A DNA stretch of 64,000 nucleotides, from assembly GCF_014109725.1 (NCBI RefSeq), contig NZ_CP058554.1, positions 1,674,001 to 1,738,000 on the forward strand, in the 5' to 3' direction. Numbering within the stretch: position 1 is the first letter of the stretch; each line of letters starts with the position of its first letter. The notes beneath the pieces were generated by a model that saw only the letters and a list, made by a program, of their open reading frames with translations, had not been told where the DNA came from and made no database searches. Positions 25,218-33,363 of the stretch are shown in pieces. The stretch comes from Comamonas piscis. GTDB lineage: Bacteria; Pseudomonadota; Gammaproteobacteria; Burkholderiales; Burkholderiaceae_C. Both the position numbers and the translations under genes were made by a program.

Positions 25218-26036
25218 TCAGCGCTTGGGCTTGCTGCTGCGGTACTGCGCCGCCCAGGTGGCAACCTGAGCGACCACCGGGTCCGGCGCGGGCGCAGCGG
25301 CGGCTTGCTGGGCGATGGACTGCATCTCCAGCAGCGCATCGGCCACCTGAACGGCACTGGTCGTCATTGCGGCGGCGCGCAGCAACACCACCAGGGCGCC
25401 GGCGCCGCCATCCACCGGGCGGGCCTGGACAAAGGCCAGCACCTCATTCTTCTGCACCAGCCAGCTGTGTACCCGGCCTTTGAGCACCGGCATGCGCCCG
25501 GGCGAGCCCAGGCCCTTGCCATGCACTACGCGCACGCAGCGCAGGCCTTGGCGTTGGGCTTGGCGGATAAAGGCGCCCAGCGCCTCGCGCGCCTCGTCGG
25601 TGCGAAAGCCATGCAGGTCGATCTGGCGCTGGATGGTCCAGCTACCAGCGCGCAGCTTGTGGACCACATCGCGGCCAATGCCTTTGCGGCGAAAACTCAG
25701 CTGGTCGTCGGTATCGAGCAAGGTGCTGGCATCGAACTCGTCGCTCATCGCTTCGAGCAGCACCCTTTTCTCATCGGCCCAATGTTGCAGCGGCAAGGGA
25801 TCGGGCAGGGCGGGTTCGGCGGGCACCAGGTCGCTGCTAGGCAGCGGGCGCACGGCGCCCACGGTTTGCCGGAACAGCTGGCGGTCGCGCTCGGCCTGGC
25901 GCATGGCCTGCTGCCGGGCCTGCTCCTGCAGCTGGCGCTGGGCCGCTTGCTCGGCCTGCAAGGCCGTCAGCGCCTTGCGCAGCTGCTTGAGCTCCCGCAG
26001 GGATGCCAGGCTGCGGGTCTTGTCCTGTTTGCTCAC
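25218..26036 (-). CDS. Smr-domain (MutS2 C-terminal type) endonuclease-like protein
   Basis: The 272-aa protein has a charged coiled-coil N-terminus (about 10-60) rich in Gln, Arg and Lys, and a C-terminal Smr domain (about 150-240) marked by I-D-L-H-G and V-V-H-G-K-G. Stand-alone Smr proteins (E. coli YdaL/SmrB type) are endonucleases; SmrB cuts mRNA at collided ribosomes, while others act on DNA. Which role applies is not determined. The start is a GTG at 26036 that overlaps the radC stop as GTGA, so the two are translationally coupled. Confidence 0.88.
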   Translation of the reverse strand: MSKQDKTRSLASLRELKQLRKALTALQAEQAAQRQLQEQARQQAMRQAERDRQLFRQTVGAVRPLPSSDLVPAEPALPDPLPLQHWADEKRVLLEAMSDEFDASTLLDTDDQLSFRRKGIGRDVVHKLRAGSWTIQRQIDLHGFRTDEAREALGAFIRQAQRQGLRCVRVVHGKGLGSPGRMPVLKGRVHSWLVQKNEVLAFVQARPVDGGAGALVVLLRAAAMTTSAVQVADALLEMQSIAQQAAAAPAPDPVVAQVATWAAQYRSSKPKR

Positions 26037-26731
26037 ATCTCACCTTCCTCGGCCATCGACAGCGCTGCACCGGGCCCAACAATAATATGGTCCAGCACCC
26101 GCACATCGACCAAGGACAGGGCGGCCTTGAGGCTGTGCGTCAGTTGCTTGTCCGCCTGGCTGGGCTGGACCTGACCGCTGGGGTGATTGTGCGCCAGAAT
26201 CACGGCCGCGCAATGGTGGTGGAGTGCGCGCACCGCCACCTCGCGGGGGTAGACGCTGGCCTGGCCCAAGGTGCCCCGGAACAATTCCTCCAGCGCAATC
26301 AACTGGTGCTGGCTGTCGAGAAACAGCACCGCAAACACCTCATGCTGTTTGTGGGCCAGGTGCAGCTGCACATAGGCTTTGACGGTGGCCGCACTGTCGA
26401 GCGGCGTGCGCTGCTGCAGCTGCTGGGCCATGGCCCGGCGCGCCAGCTCCAGCACCGCGATCAGCTCGGCCCGCTTGGCGGGGCCCAGGCCTTTGACCTT
26501 GGCCAGCTCGGCGCTGCTGGCCTGCAGCAGGCCGTTGAGGCCGCCAAAGCTACCCAGGGCATCGGCCTGGCGGGGCGCCAGCAGCTCGGCCGCCCACTGC
26601 AGCACGCTTTTGCCGGCCATGCCGGTGCGCAGCACAATCGCCAGCAGCTCGGCATCGCTCAGTGTCGCAGCGCCTCGGCTGAGCAGTTTTTCACGGGGGC
26701 GGCAGTTCAGCGGGAGGTCGGTAAGCGGCAT
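26033..26731 (-). CDS. radC: RadC family JAMM-domain protein
   Basis: This 232-aa protein contains an N-terminal helix-hairpin-helix region (about 60-95, with G-L-G-P-A-K) and a C-terminal JAB/MPN domain. The full JAMM zinc motif is present: His181, His183, Ser191 and Asp194. RadC was named for radiation sensitivity, but its role in DNA repair is disputed; the JAMM fold suggests a metallopeptidase or nuclease-like activity. It is the first gene of a two-gene unit with the Smr protein. A start at 26731 gives the usual P-L-N-x-R-P-R-E-K N-terminus. Confidence 0.93.
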   Translation of the reverse strand: MPLTDLPLNCRPREKLLSRGAATLSDAELLAIVLRTGMAGKSVLQWAAELLAPRQADALGSFGGLNGLLQASSAELAKVKGLGPAKRAELIAVLELARRAMAQQLQQRTPLDSAATVKAYVQLHLAHKQHEVFAVLFLDSQHQLIALEELFRGTLGQASVYPREVAVRALHHHCAAVILAHNHPSGQVQPSQADKQLTHSLKAALSLVDVRVLDHIIVGPGAALSMAEEGEM

Positions 26732-26917
26732 GCAGGCCTTTCATGGCGGGTGACGAGCCTGGCGGCTGGTGGGCGGTACCTGCCAGGCGCCAACAAGGGC
26801 GAGGCAGCAGAAATGGGGAGGGCGGAGGTACTCCAGGATGTTGGCTGTCGAGATCAGGATTGGATGCAGGGGTTACACCCTACAACCTACAATACGGCCC
26901 AGTTTATAGGGATTTGC
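26732..26917. promoter_or_regulatory. Divergent interval radC / fkpB
   Basis: The 186-bp interval should hold the promoters of radC (minus) and of the fkpB-ispH pair (plus). TACAAT at 26888-26893 is a good -10 hexamer about 25 bases before the fkpB start; no convincing -35 is seen at the usual distance. Confidence 0.35.
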
Positions 26918-27403
26918 ATGACTACTCCGATGGCCCCCGTGACGCCGCTGCCTACCGATGCGCCAGTGGTACAACCCGGATCGTTTCTGACCTTGCACTA
27001 CCGCCTGGCTGGCCCGGCGGGCGATGTGATCAACACCTTTGAAGGCAAGCCCGCGACCCTGTCGCTGGGCATGGGCGAGTTGTCGCCGTCGGTCGAGAAC
27101 CTGCTGCTGGGCCTGCCCGAGGGCACGCATGCGACCTTCCATGTGCCTGCAGGTGAGGCCTTTGGCGAGCGGAACCCCGAGATGGTGCAGTGGGTGGCGC
27201 GCCGTTTGCTGAACGAGCTGGGCGATCCGCTGGAGCAGTACACGCTGGGCGATGTGGTGCAGTTTCCCACGCCTGATGGCAGCAATACCTATGCCGGCGT
27301 GGCGATGCAGGTGCGCGACGATGGCGCGGTGCAATTTGACTTCAACCACCCGCTGGCCAGCCAGCCGGTGACCTTTGAAGTCAAGCTGATCGGGGTGCTC
27401 TGA
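26918..27403 (+). CDS. fkpB: FKBP-type peptidyl-prolyl isomerase (SlpA/FkpB-like)
   Basis: The 161-aa protein is an SlyD/SlpA-type FKBP prolyl isomerase: a split FKBP domain with an inserted flap region (about 90-135) used in chaperone activity. The G-S-F-L-T-L-H-Y start, the F-E-G-K-P segment and the G-E-A-F-G-E-R motif are typical. It is placed two bases upstream of ispH, the same fkpB-ispH pairing as in E. coli, supporting the name. The ATG at 26918 is used; an ATG four codons later is possible. Confidence 0.9.
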   Translation: MTTPMAPVTPLPTDAPVVQPGSFLTLHYRLAGPAGDVINTFEGKPATLSLGMGELSPSVENLLLGLPEGTHATFHVPAGEAFGERNPEMVQWVARRLLNELGDPLEQYTLGDVVQFPTPDGSNTYAGVAMQVRDDGAVQFDFNHPLASQPVTFEVKLIGVL

Positions 27404-27405
27404 GC

Positions 27406-28389
27406 ATGTTGCGGCCCCAGGAAATCGTCTTGGCCGAACCCCGTGGCTTTTGCGCGGGTGTGGACCGGGCCATCGAGATCGTCGAGCGGGCGATCGAGAA
27501 GTTTGGTGCACCAATCTATGTGCGCCATGAGATCGTGCACAACACCTATGTGGTCAACGACCTGAAGGCCAAGGGCGCGATCTTCATCGAAGAGCTGGAC
27601 GATGTGCCGCCCGGCGCCACCTTGATCTTCTCGGCCCATGGCGTGAGCAAGGCCGTGCAGCGCGAGGCCGAGCGCCGTGGCTTCAGCATTTTTGATGCCA
27701 CCTGCCCGCTGGTGACCAAGGTCCATGTGGAAGTGGCCAAGCTGGCCAAAGAGGGTTATGAGTTCATCATGATCGGTCACAAGGGACACCCCGAGGTCGA
27801 AGGCACGATGGGCCAGCTGTCCGAGGGCATCCACCTGGTCGAAGAGGTGGGCGATGTGGCCCATGTGAACCCCAGCCAGACGGAAAAACTGGCCGTGGTG
27901 ACCCAGACCACGTTGAGCGTGGACGATGCCGCCGAGATCTCGGCCGCCGTCAAGCTGCGCTTTCCGCAGATCCGCGAGCCCAAGCAGCAAGACATTTGTT
28001 ATGCGACGCAGAACCGCCAGGATGCCATCAAGGTGATGAGCCCCCAGGTGGATCTGGTGATCGTCGTGGGCAGCCCCACCAGCTCCAACAGCAACCGCCT
28101 GCGCGAGCTGGCCGTCAAGCTGGGTACGCCGGGCTATATGGTGGACAACGCCGATGAGCTGAAGCCCGAGTGGTTTGACGGCATCGCCCGCGTGGGCCTC
28201 ACTGCCGGTGCCTCGGCCCCCGAGGTGCTGGTCAAACAGGTGATTGAGCGCATCAAGATGCTGGGCGCTACCTCGGTGCGCAAGATGGATGGCATCGAAG
28301 AGACCGTCAAGTTTCCGCTGCCCAAGGGCCTGAAAATCGATGTCGGCGGCCTGGAGATCTCTGCACGATCTCCGGAGACGGGTCGCTGA
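27406..28389 (+). CDS. ispH: 4-hydroxy-3-methylbut-2-enyl diphosphate reductase
   Basis: This 327-aa enzyme catalyses the last step of the MEP isoprenoid pathway, giving isopentenyl and dimethylallyl diphosphates. The three cysteines that hold the 4Fe-4S cluster are in P-R-G-F-C-A-G-V, D-A-T-C-P-L-V and Q-D-I-C-Y-A-T-Q, all intact. Length is normal. It follows fkpB after two bases and is certainly cotranscribed with it; serS begins 116 bp later. Confidence 0.97.
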   Translation: MLRPQEIVLAEPRGFCAGVDRAIEIVERAIEKFGAPIYVRHEIVHNTYVVNDLKAKGAIFIEELDDVPPGATLIFSAHGVSKAVQREAERRGFSIFDATCPLVTKVHVEVAKLAKEGYEFIMIGHKGHPEVEGTMGQLSEGIHLVEEVGDVAHVNPSQTEKLAVVTQTTLSVDDAAEISAAVKLRFPQIREPKQQDICYATQNRQDAIKVMSPQVDLVIVVGSPTSSNSNRLRELAVKLGTPGYMVDNADELKPEWFDGIARVGLTAGASAPEVLVKQVIERIKMLGATSVRKMDGIEETVKFPLPKGLKIDVGGLEISARSPETGR

Positions 28390-28505
28390 ACAAGGCCTTG
28401 CGGCTGGCGGCCCGTCCCCTTTGCTGATCGCGGTGGGCAGGACCACCGCCTCCCCCAGATATTTTCGGCATCCCGCTGCGGATGCCCACCCCCAAGAGGT
28501 TATTC

Positions 28506-29822
28506 ATGCTTGATATTTTGTTGCTTCGCAAAGACCTGGACTCGGTCATCGCCCGCCTGCAGACCCGCAAGAGCCCCCAGGCATTTCTGAATGTAGAAGC
28601 CTTCAAGGCGCTGGAAGCGGAACGCAAGACCATCCAGACCCGCACCGAAGAGCTGCAGAGCAAGCGCAACCAGCTGTCCAAGCAAATTGGCATGCTGATG
28701 GGCAAGGGCGAGAAAGACGCCGCCGAAGCCGCCAAGGGCGACGTGGCCGCGATGAAGACCGAGCTGGAGCAATCGGCCACCCGCTTGGACGAACTGCAGA
28801 CCGAGCTGCATGCCATGCTGGTCGCCCTGCCCAACCTGCCGCACGAGAGCGTGCCGGTGGGCGAGGACGAGTCGGCCAATGTCGAAGTGCGCCGCTGGGG
28901 CACGGCCCGCAGCTTTGATTTCGAGATCAAGGACCATGTCGACGTCGGCACGCCCCTGGGCTTGGATTTTGAAGCTGGCGTCAAGCTGACGGGGTCGCGC
29001 TTCACCGTGATGAAGGGCCCTATCGCCCGCCTGCACCGCGCGCTGGCGCAGTTCATGATTGACCTGCAGACCGAGCAGCATGGCTACACCGAATGCTATG
29101 TGCCCTACATCGTCAACAGCGACTCGCTCAAGGGCACGGGCCAGCTGCCCAAGTTCGAAGGGGACCTGTTTGCCGCCAACAAGGGTGGCCAGGATGCCGA
29201 GCCGGTGCCCGACACCGCCGCGCTCTACCTGATCCCGACCTCGGAAGTGCCGCTGACCAACCTGGTGCGCGACGAGGTGCTGAGCGAAGACCAGCTGCCG
29301 ATCAAGCTGACGGCGCACAGCCCTTGCTTCCGCTCGGAAGCGGGCTCGGCCGGCCGCGATACGCGCGGTCTGATCCGCCAGCATCAGTTCGACAAGGTCG
29401 AGATGGTGCAGGTGGTACACCCGGACAAGAGCTACGAAGCGCTGGAAGAGATGACCCGCCATGCCGAAGACGTGCTGCAACGCCTGGGCCTGCCGTACCG
29501 TGTGCTGTCGCTGTCGACCGGCGACATGGGCTTTGGCGCTGCCAAGACCTATGACCTGGAAGTCTGGCTGCCCGCGCAGAACACCTACCGCGAAATCAGC
29601 TCGGTCAGCAACTGCGAAGCCTTCCAGGCCCGCCGCATGCAGGCCCGCTTCAAGAATGCGCAAGGCAAGAACGAGCTGGTCCACACCTTGAACGGCTCGG
29701 GCCTGGCCGTGGGCCGCACCCTGGTCGCCGTGCTGGAGAACTACCAGAACGCCGATGGCACCGTGACCGTGCCTGATGCACTGCAGCCCTACATGGGTGG
29801 TGTGGCCGTGCTGAAAGTCTAA
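28506..29822 (+). CDS. serS: Serine--tRNA ligase
   Basis: The 438-aa class II synthetase has the N-terminal antiparallel coiled-coil (about 30-110) that grips the long variable arm of tRNA-Ser, followed by the catalytic domain with motif 2 (F-R-S-E-A-G-S-A-G) and motif 3 (N-G-S-G-L-A-V-G-R-T). It charges tRNA-Ser and tRNA-Sec with serine. The ATG at 28506 gives the universal MLDIxLLR N-terminus; eight codons upstream are not conserved. A strong terminator follows at 29845. Confidence 0.97.
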   Translation: MLDILLLRKDLDSVIARLQTRKSPQAFLNVEAFKALEAERKTIQTRTEELQSKRNQLSKQIGMLMGKGEKDAAEAAKGDVAAMKTELEQSATRLDELQTELHAMLVALPNLPHESVPVGEDESANVEVRRWGTARSFDFEIKDHVDVGTPLGLDFEAGVKLTGSRFTVMKGPIARLHRALAQFMIDLQTEQHGYTECYVPYIVNSDSLKGTGQLPKFEGDLFAANKGGQDAEPVPDTAALYLIPTSEVPLTNLVRDEVLSEDQLPIKLTAHSPCFRSEAGSAGRDTRGLIRQHQFDKVEMVQVVHPDKSYEALEEMTRHAEDVLQRLGLPYRVLSLSTGDMGFGAAKTYDLEVWLPAQNTYREISSVSNCEAFQARRMQARFKNAQGKNELVHTLNGSGLAVGRTLVAVLENYQNADGTVTVPDALQPYMGGVAVLKV

Positions 29823-29844
29823 GCTTTCAGGCATGTATCTCCGC

Positions 29845-29874
29845 AAGCCGGTGCAGCGATGCACCGGCTTTTTT
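29845..29874 (+). terminator. Rho-independent terminator after serS
   Basis: An 11-bp perfect stem, 29845-29855 with 29860-29870, is closed by a GCGA (GNRA) tetraloop and followed by a T-run to 29874. It lies 22 bp after the serS stop and just before the end of the convergent amidotransferase gene. Confidence 0.92.
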
Positions 29875-29886
29875 GTGGCTGCCGGC

Positions 29887-30636
29887 TCATGCCAGCGCCA
29901 GGCGCGCTTCTCCCCATACGGGCATGTAAAACAGTCGCGGGCGCGGCAACTGTGCCGTCCAGGCGCTGTAGGTGCGCGCGGCGATCTGGTGCAGCTGGCG
30001 GATGTACTGGGGCAACTGTGCCAGGATCTGCGCCTGGCTTTGCACGGCGGGGCCAGCGGCGCTGCGCAACTCGGGCGCGCCTTCCTCGCACCAGTCACGC
30101 ACGCTCTGGGCGGTGACCTCCAGATGGCCTTGAAAAGCCCAGTGCGGCCCATGCACAAAGCCCTTGTTGAGGCAATGGGCGCCGTACATGCTGCGGCTGG
30201 CGCCTTGCGGAATCTCAAAGCTGTCGTAGTGCCAGTTGAAGAGGGTGGCCTCGGCGGGCAGGTCCATGCAGGCCTGCGCCTGCGGGGTGATCCAGACGCG
30301 GCTCCAGCCGATGTTGGCGCAGGGGTTGCGCCAGACGCGCGCGCCCATGGCCCGGGCCAGCATCTGCGCGCCAAAGCAGTGGCCGAGCACGGGCACCTCC
30401 GCAGCCAGGGCGTTTTGCAGCAGGCAGCGTTCCTGCTCGATCCAGCGCAGCTGCTCATTGGCGCAATGGTTGCTGCCAAGCACGACGATGCCTCGGTAAT
30501 CACGCGCCCGCATCGCAGCGATGCCCTCGTCGCAGGGCGTGATCAAGGCATACGGGATGCCGTGCTGCTGCAAATGGTCGAGCAAGACGCCGGGGCCCTG
30601 CGAGTTTTCATGCTGGAGGATGGCGACAGGTTTCAT
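29887..30636 (-). CDS. Class I glutamine amidotransferase-like protein
   Basis: This 249-aa protein has the class I GATase fold as a stand-alone domain. The nucleophile elbow V-L-G-H-C-F-G with Cys87 is intact, and the histidine in F-N-W-H-Y-D-S and glutamate in G-H-L-E-V-T complete the likely triad. Such GMP-synthase-like single-domain proteins are usually annotated as type 1 glutamine amidotransferase or gamma-glutamyl hydrolase-like; no synthetase partner is adjacent, so the real substrate is unknown. The ATG at 30636 gives the usual M-K-P-V-A-I-L start. Confidence 0.85.
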   Translation of the reverse strand: MKPVAILQHENSQGPGVLLDHLQQHGIPYALITPCDEGIAAMRARDYRGIVVLGSNHCANEQLRWIEQERCLLQNALAAEVPVLGHCFGAQMLARAMGARVWRNPCANIGWSRVWITPQAQACMDLPAEATLFNWHYDSFEIPQGASRSMYGAHCLNKGFVHGPHWAFQGHLEVTAQSVRDWCEEGAPELRSAAGPAVQSQAQILAQLPQYIRQLHQIAARTYSAWTAQLPRPRLFYMPVWGEARLALA

Positions 30637-30899
30637 AGAGGGTGGCTTGCGTTTCAAGCCCTGGGTGAAGAGGTCTCCACTGTAGAAAGCCTGGTGTTGA
30701 GCGCATATCTAGACTGGGCGGCCCGCCATCAAGATGGCATCAAGCTGCTGCGGCCTGCCTTGTGGTCTTTTTCGGCGCTGCTGCAGCGCGCCGGGCTCCT
30801 CTCTATGATCGGAAGCAGGTGGCCCCCAGCACTTGCGCCCGCACCCCCGCCCGGCCGCAGCGATGGGCCCCAGCCATGTACAGAAAGCTGAGGTTAAGC
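30637..30899. other. 263-bp interval before yghU
   Basis: The interval separates the divergent amidotransferase and YghU starts and presumably carries both promoters. I see no convincing promoter pair, RNA gene or conserved small frame in it. Confidence 0.4.
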
Positions 30900-31736
30900 A
30901 TGTCGGATCAACCCTACCAACCGCCCAAAGTCTGGACCTGGGACAAAGGCAACGGAGGCGCCTTCGCCCATATCAACCGCCCCGAAGCGGGTGCCACGCA
31001 TGACAAGGTACTGCCCGTGGGCGAGCACCCCTTGCAGCTGTATTCGCTGGGAACGCCCAATGGCGTCAAGGTGACGATCCTGCTCGAAGAGCTGCTGGAG
31101 CTGGGCATTGCCGAGGCCGAGTACGACGCCTGGCTGATCAATATCGGCGAGGGCGATCAATTTGGCAGCGGCTTTGTCGAGGTCAATCCCAATTCCAAGA
31201 TCCCCGCGCTGCTGGACCGCAGTGGCAGCACGCCTGTGCGGGTGTTCGAGTCAGGCTCCATCCTCATGCACCTGGCCGAAAAGTTTGGCCAGTTCCTGCC
31301 CAAGGAGGGCGCAGCCCGCACCGAGGTGCTGAACTGGCTGTTCTGGCAGGTCGGCAGTGCCGCCTTTTTGGGCGGTGGTTTTGGCCACTTCTATGCCTAT
31401 GCGCCGGAGAAGATGGCCTACCCGATCAACCGCTATGCGATGGAGGTCAAGCGCCAGCTCGATGTGCTGAACCGCCAGCTGGCCGAGCAGCGCTTTATCG
31501 CCGGCAGCGACTACAGCATTGCCGACATGGCCGCATGGCCCTGGTATGGCGCGCTGATGAACAACGAGGTCTACAACGCGGCCGAGTTTTTGGATGTGGG
31601 CGCCTATGCGCATGTGCGCCGCTGGACCGATGAGATCGGGCAGCGTCCTGCCGTGCAACGCGGCCAGCGCGTGAACCGCATCCGGGGTGATGCACCGATG
31701 CCCGAGCGGCACAGCGCGGCGGACTTTGACCGCTAA
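30900..31736 (+). CDS. yghU: Glutathione-dependent disulfide-bond oxidoreductase (YghU-type GST)
   Basis: The 278-aa protein is a Nu-class glutathione transferase. The N-terminal extension Y-Q-P-P-K-V-W-T-W and the thioredoxin-like domain with N-S-K-I-P-A-L and E-S-G-S-I-L-M-H-L are characteristic of YghU/YfcG proteins, which have low transferase but high disulfide-bond reductase activity using bound glutathione. The helical C-terminal domain holds Y-S-I-A-D-M-A-A-W-P-W. The ATG at 30900 is preceded by GAGG at 30890-30893 and gives the family's normal start. Confidence 0.93.
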   Translation: MSDQPYQPPKVWTWDKGNGGAFAHINRPEAGATHDKVLPVGEHPLQLYSLGTPNGVKVTILLEELLELGIAEAEYDAWLINIGEGDQFGSGFVEVNPNSKIPALLDRSGSTPVRVFESGSILMHLAEKFGQFLPKEGAARTEVLNWLFWQVGSAAFLGGGFGHFYAYAPEKMAYPINRYAMEVKRQLDVLNRQLAEQRFIAGSDYSIADMAAWPWYGALMNNEVYNAAEFLDVGAYAHVRRWTDEIGQRPAVQRGQRVNRIRGDAPMPERHSAADFDR

Positions 31737-31751
31737 CGTTTAGGCGGTTGG

Positions 31752-31787
31752 GCTGCCAGGCGCTGACGTGTATGTCAGTCCGGCAGC
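31752..31787. terminator. Two-part hairpin between convergent genes
   Basis: GCTGCC at 31752-31757 pairs with GGCAGC at 31782-31787, and inside it CTGAC at 31763-31767 pairs with GTCAG at 31774-31778. There is no T-run, so this is a weak candidate for transcription termination between yghU and the next gene. Confidence 0.35.
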
Positions 31788-31794
31788 GAGTCGA

Positions 31795-32277
31795 TCAGGC
31801 GCGCAAGAAGTACCAGCCCGCCAGCACCAGTACCAGCACCACGACGAACGCTGCCGTCCAGGCGCCCGAGCTGCGCACCCGGCCGGGCTCGTGGCCGGGG
31901 GCCATCCAGGCAGCGGCGGCGGGTTCTGCTGGCGTGTTGGTGTTGGGCATGGCGGTGTTGGCCGGCACCAGCCACTGCTGCGGATCACCCGATTCGATGC
32001 GGTCCTTGGCTTCTTTCAGACCGATGCCGGTGGCATCCTTGAGCAGCTTGATGGCGACAATCTTGTCGCCCCGCGCCAGGGCGGCCTCGATGGCGGTACG
32101 CATGGCCTCACCATCGCGCGGCGGCTCCAGGCCATCGTCCCCATCGAGCTGCGATTCCAGCGCGTGCTTGGCCTCTGCCAGGCCCATGCCGCTTTCTTCG
32201 CGCAGCCGCTTGATGGCGGCAATCTTGTCGTTATTGCGCCAGAGGGAGGCGATATGGGCAGGGATGGGCGTGGACAT
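31795..32277 (-). CDS. Tail-anchored protein with two ribosomal L7/L12 C-domain-like segments
   Basis: The 160-aa protein contains two copies of a segment that closely resembles the C-terminal domain core of ribosomal protein L7/L12. They lie at about 18-41 and 72-95, each with K-I-x-A-I-K followed by G-x-G-L-x-E-A-K. A Pro/Ala-rich linker (about 103-135) leads to one hydrophobic segment ending at the C-terminus (about 137-157), so the protein is probably tail-anchored in the inner membrane with the L7/L12-like part in the cytosol. Genuine L7/L12 is near 124 aa, has one such domain and no membrane segment. Function is unknown; binding of translation GTPases or other L7/L12 partners is only a guess. 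Confidence 0.8.
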   Translation of the reverse strand: MSTPIPAHIASLWRNNDKIAAIKRLREESGMGLAEAKHALESQLDGDDGLEPPRDGEAMRTAIEAALARGDKIVAIKLLKDATGIGLKEAKDRIESGDPQQWLVPANTAMPNTNTPAEPAAAAWMAPGHEPGRVRSSGAWTAAFVVVLVLVLAGWYFLRA

Positions 32278-32378
32278 GGCGGGTCTGTGGGGAAGGTGGA
32301 ATAGCCGCCTTTGTACCCCTTTTGCGTCGCTGCGGCCATAGGACGGAGGCTGAGATCGCCGCCTCCTCGATCAGCCCC

Positions 32379-33293
32379 TTAACCCGGCGTCCAGCCCTTG
32401 GGCACGCGCGGCTTGTCGATGCCGGCCAGGCCGCAGAGCACATCGGCCATGCCCGAGAAATCGAGGCTACCATGATCGCTGGCGCGGGCCAGGCTGTAGG
32501 ACTCGTGTACGGCAGCGGCCACCGGCATGGGCACCTTGCTGGCATGGGCGGCGGCGATGACCAACGACATGTCTTTGTGCGCCAGATCAATCGTGAAGCC
32601 GGGGCTGGTGTCGCCCAGCAGCACCTTGTTGGCAAAGTTCATGCGCAGCTGGCCATTGGTGGCCGAGGTGCCCAGCAGCACCTGCAAGGTCTTGGTGATG
32701 TCCAGGCCAAAGCGCTGCGACAGCGCCAGTGCCTCGGCATTCACCTGGGTGAGAGTGACGGCCAGGTAATTGTTGACCAGCTTGGTGCGGCCGCCCGTGC
32801 CCACTGGGCCGCAGTGGTGGGTAGTCGTGCCCATCGCGTTCAGCAAGGGCTGTACATGTGCCATGTCAGCATCGCTGGCACCCACCATAAAGAGCGATTC
32901 GCCCCGGTCCGCATGCTCGGCCAGGCGGCCAACGGGCGCATCCACCATCGTCAGGCCCTTGGCGGCGGCCTTTTGGGCCAAGCGGTCGGTCGCCAGCGGG
33001 TCGATGGTGCTCATGTCCATCAGGATGCTGCCGGGCTGGGCATGCGCAAAGATGCCGTTCTCGCCCAGCGCCGTCTGCTCCACCTCCACCGACGAGGGCA
33101 GCATGGTGACGATGATGCGGCAGTCGCGGGCCATGTCCGGCACGGAGGCGCTTTGCGCGCCCATCGCCACCAGGTCCTTGACTGCTGTCGGGTTCAGGTC
33201 ATGGACGACCAGGCTAAACCCTTTTTTGACGAGGTTGGCGGCCATGGGCTTGCCCATCCGGCCCAGGCCGATAAAACCGATCTTGTCTGCCAT
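32379..33293 (-). CDS. YihU-like NAD(P)-dependent beta-hydroxyacid dehydrogenase
   Basis: This 304-aa protein belongs to the 3-hydroxyisobutyrate dehydrogenase superfamily. The Rossmann motif G-F-I-G-L-G-R-M-G is at 6-14 and the catalytic lysine lies in T-K-L-V-N-N-Y. Two segments, D-A-P-V-G-R and S-P-G-F-T-I-D-L-A-H-K-D, resemble E. coli YihU, the 3-sulfolactaldehyde reductase, more than GarR or MmsB, which read D-A-P-V-S-G-G at the first site. YihU also reduces succinic semialdehyde. No sulfoquinovose genes are nearby, so the substrate is open. It lies 70 bp downstream of a LysR gene. The ATG at 33293 gives the standard N-terminus. Confidence 0.85.
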   Translation of the reverse strand: MADKIGFIGLGRMGKPMAANLVKKGFSLVVHDLNPTAVKDLVAMGAQSASVPDMARDCRIIVTMLPSSVEVEQTALGENGIFAHAQPGSILMDMSTIDPLATDRLAQKAAAKGLTMVDAPVGRLAEHADRGESLFMVGASDADMAHVQPLLNAMGTTTHHCGPVGTGGRTKLVNNYLAVTLTQVNAEALALSQRFGLDITKTLQVLLGTSATNGQLRMNFANKVLLGDTSPGFTIDLAHKDMSLVIAAAHASKVPMPVAAAVHESYSLARASDHGSLDFSGMADVLCGLAGIDKPRVPKGWTPG

Positions 33294-33363
33294 GCATGTC
33301 TCCTGGTTGGTATCCATCCATGATGGCAGGCGCGGGGCCCCGGGCCCTGTCAACCACAGGACA

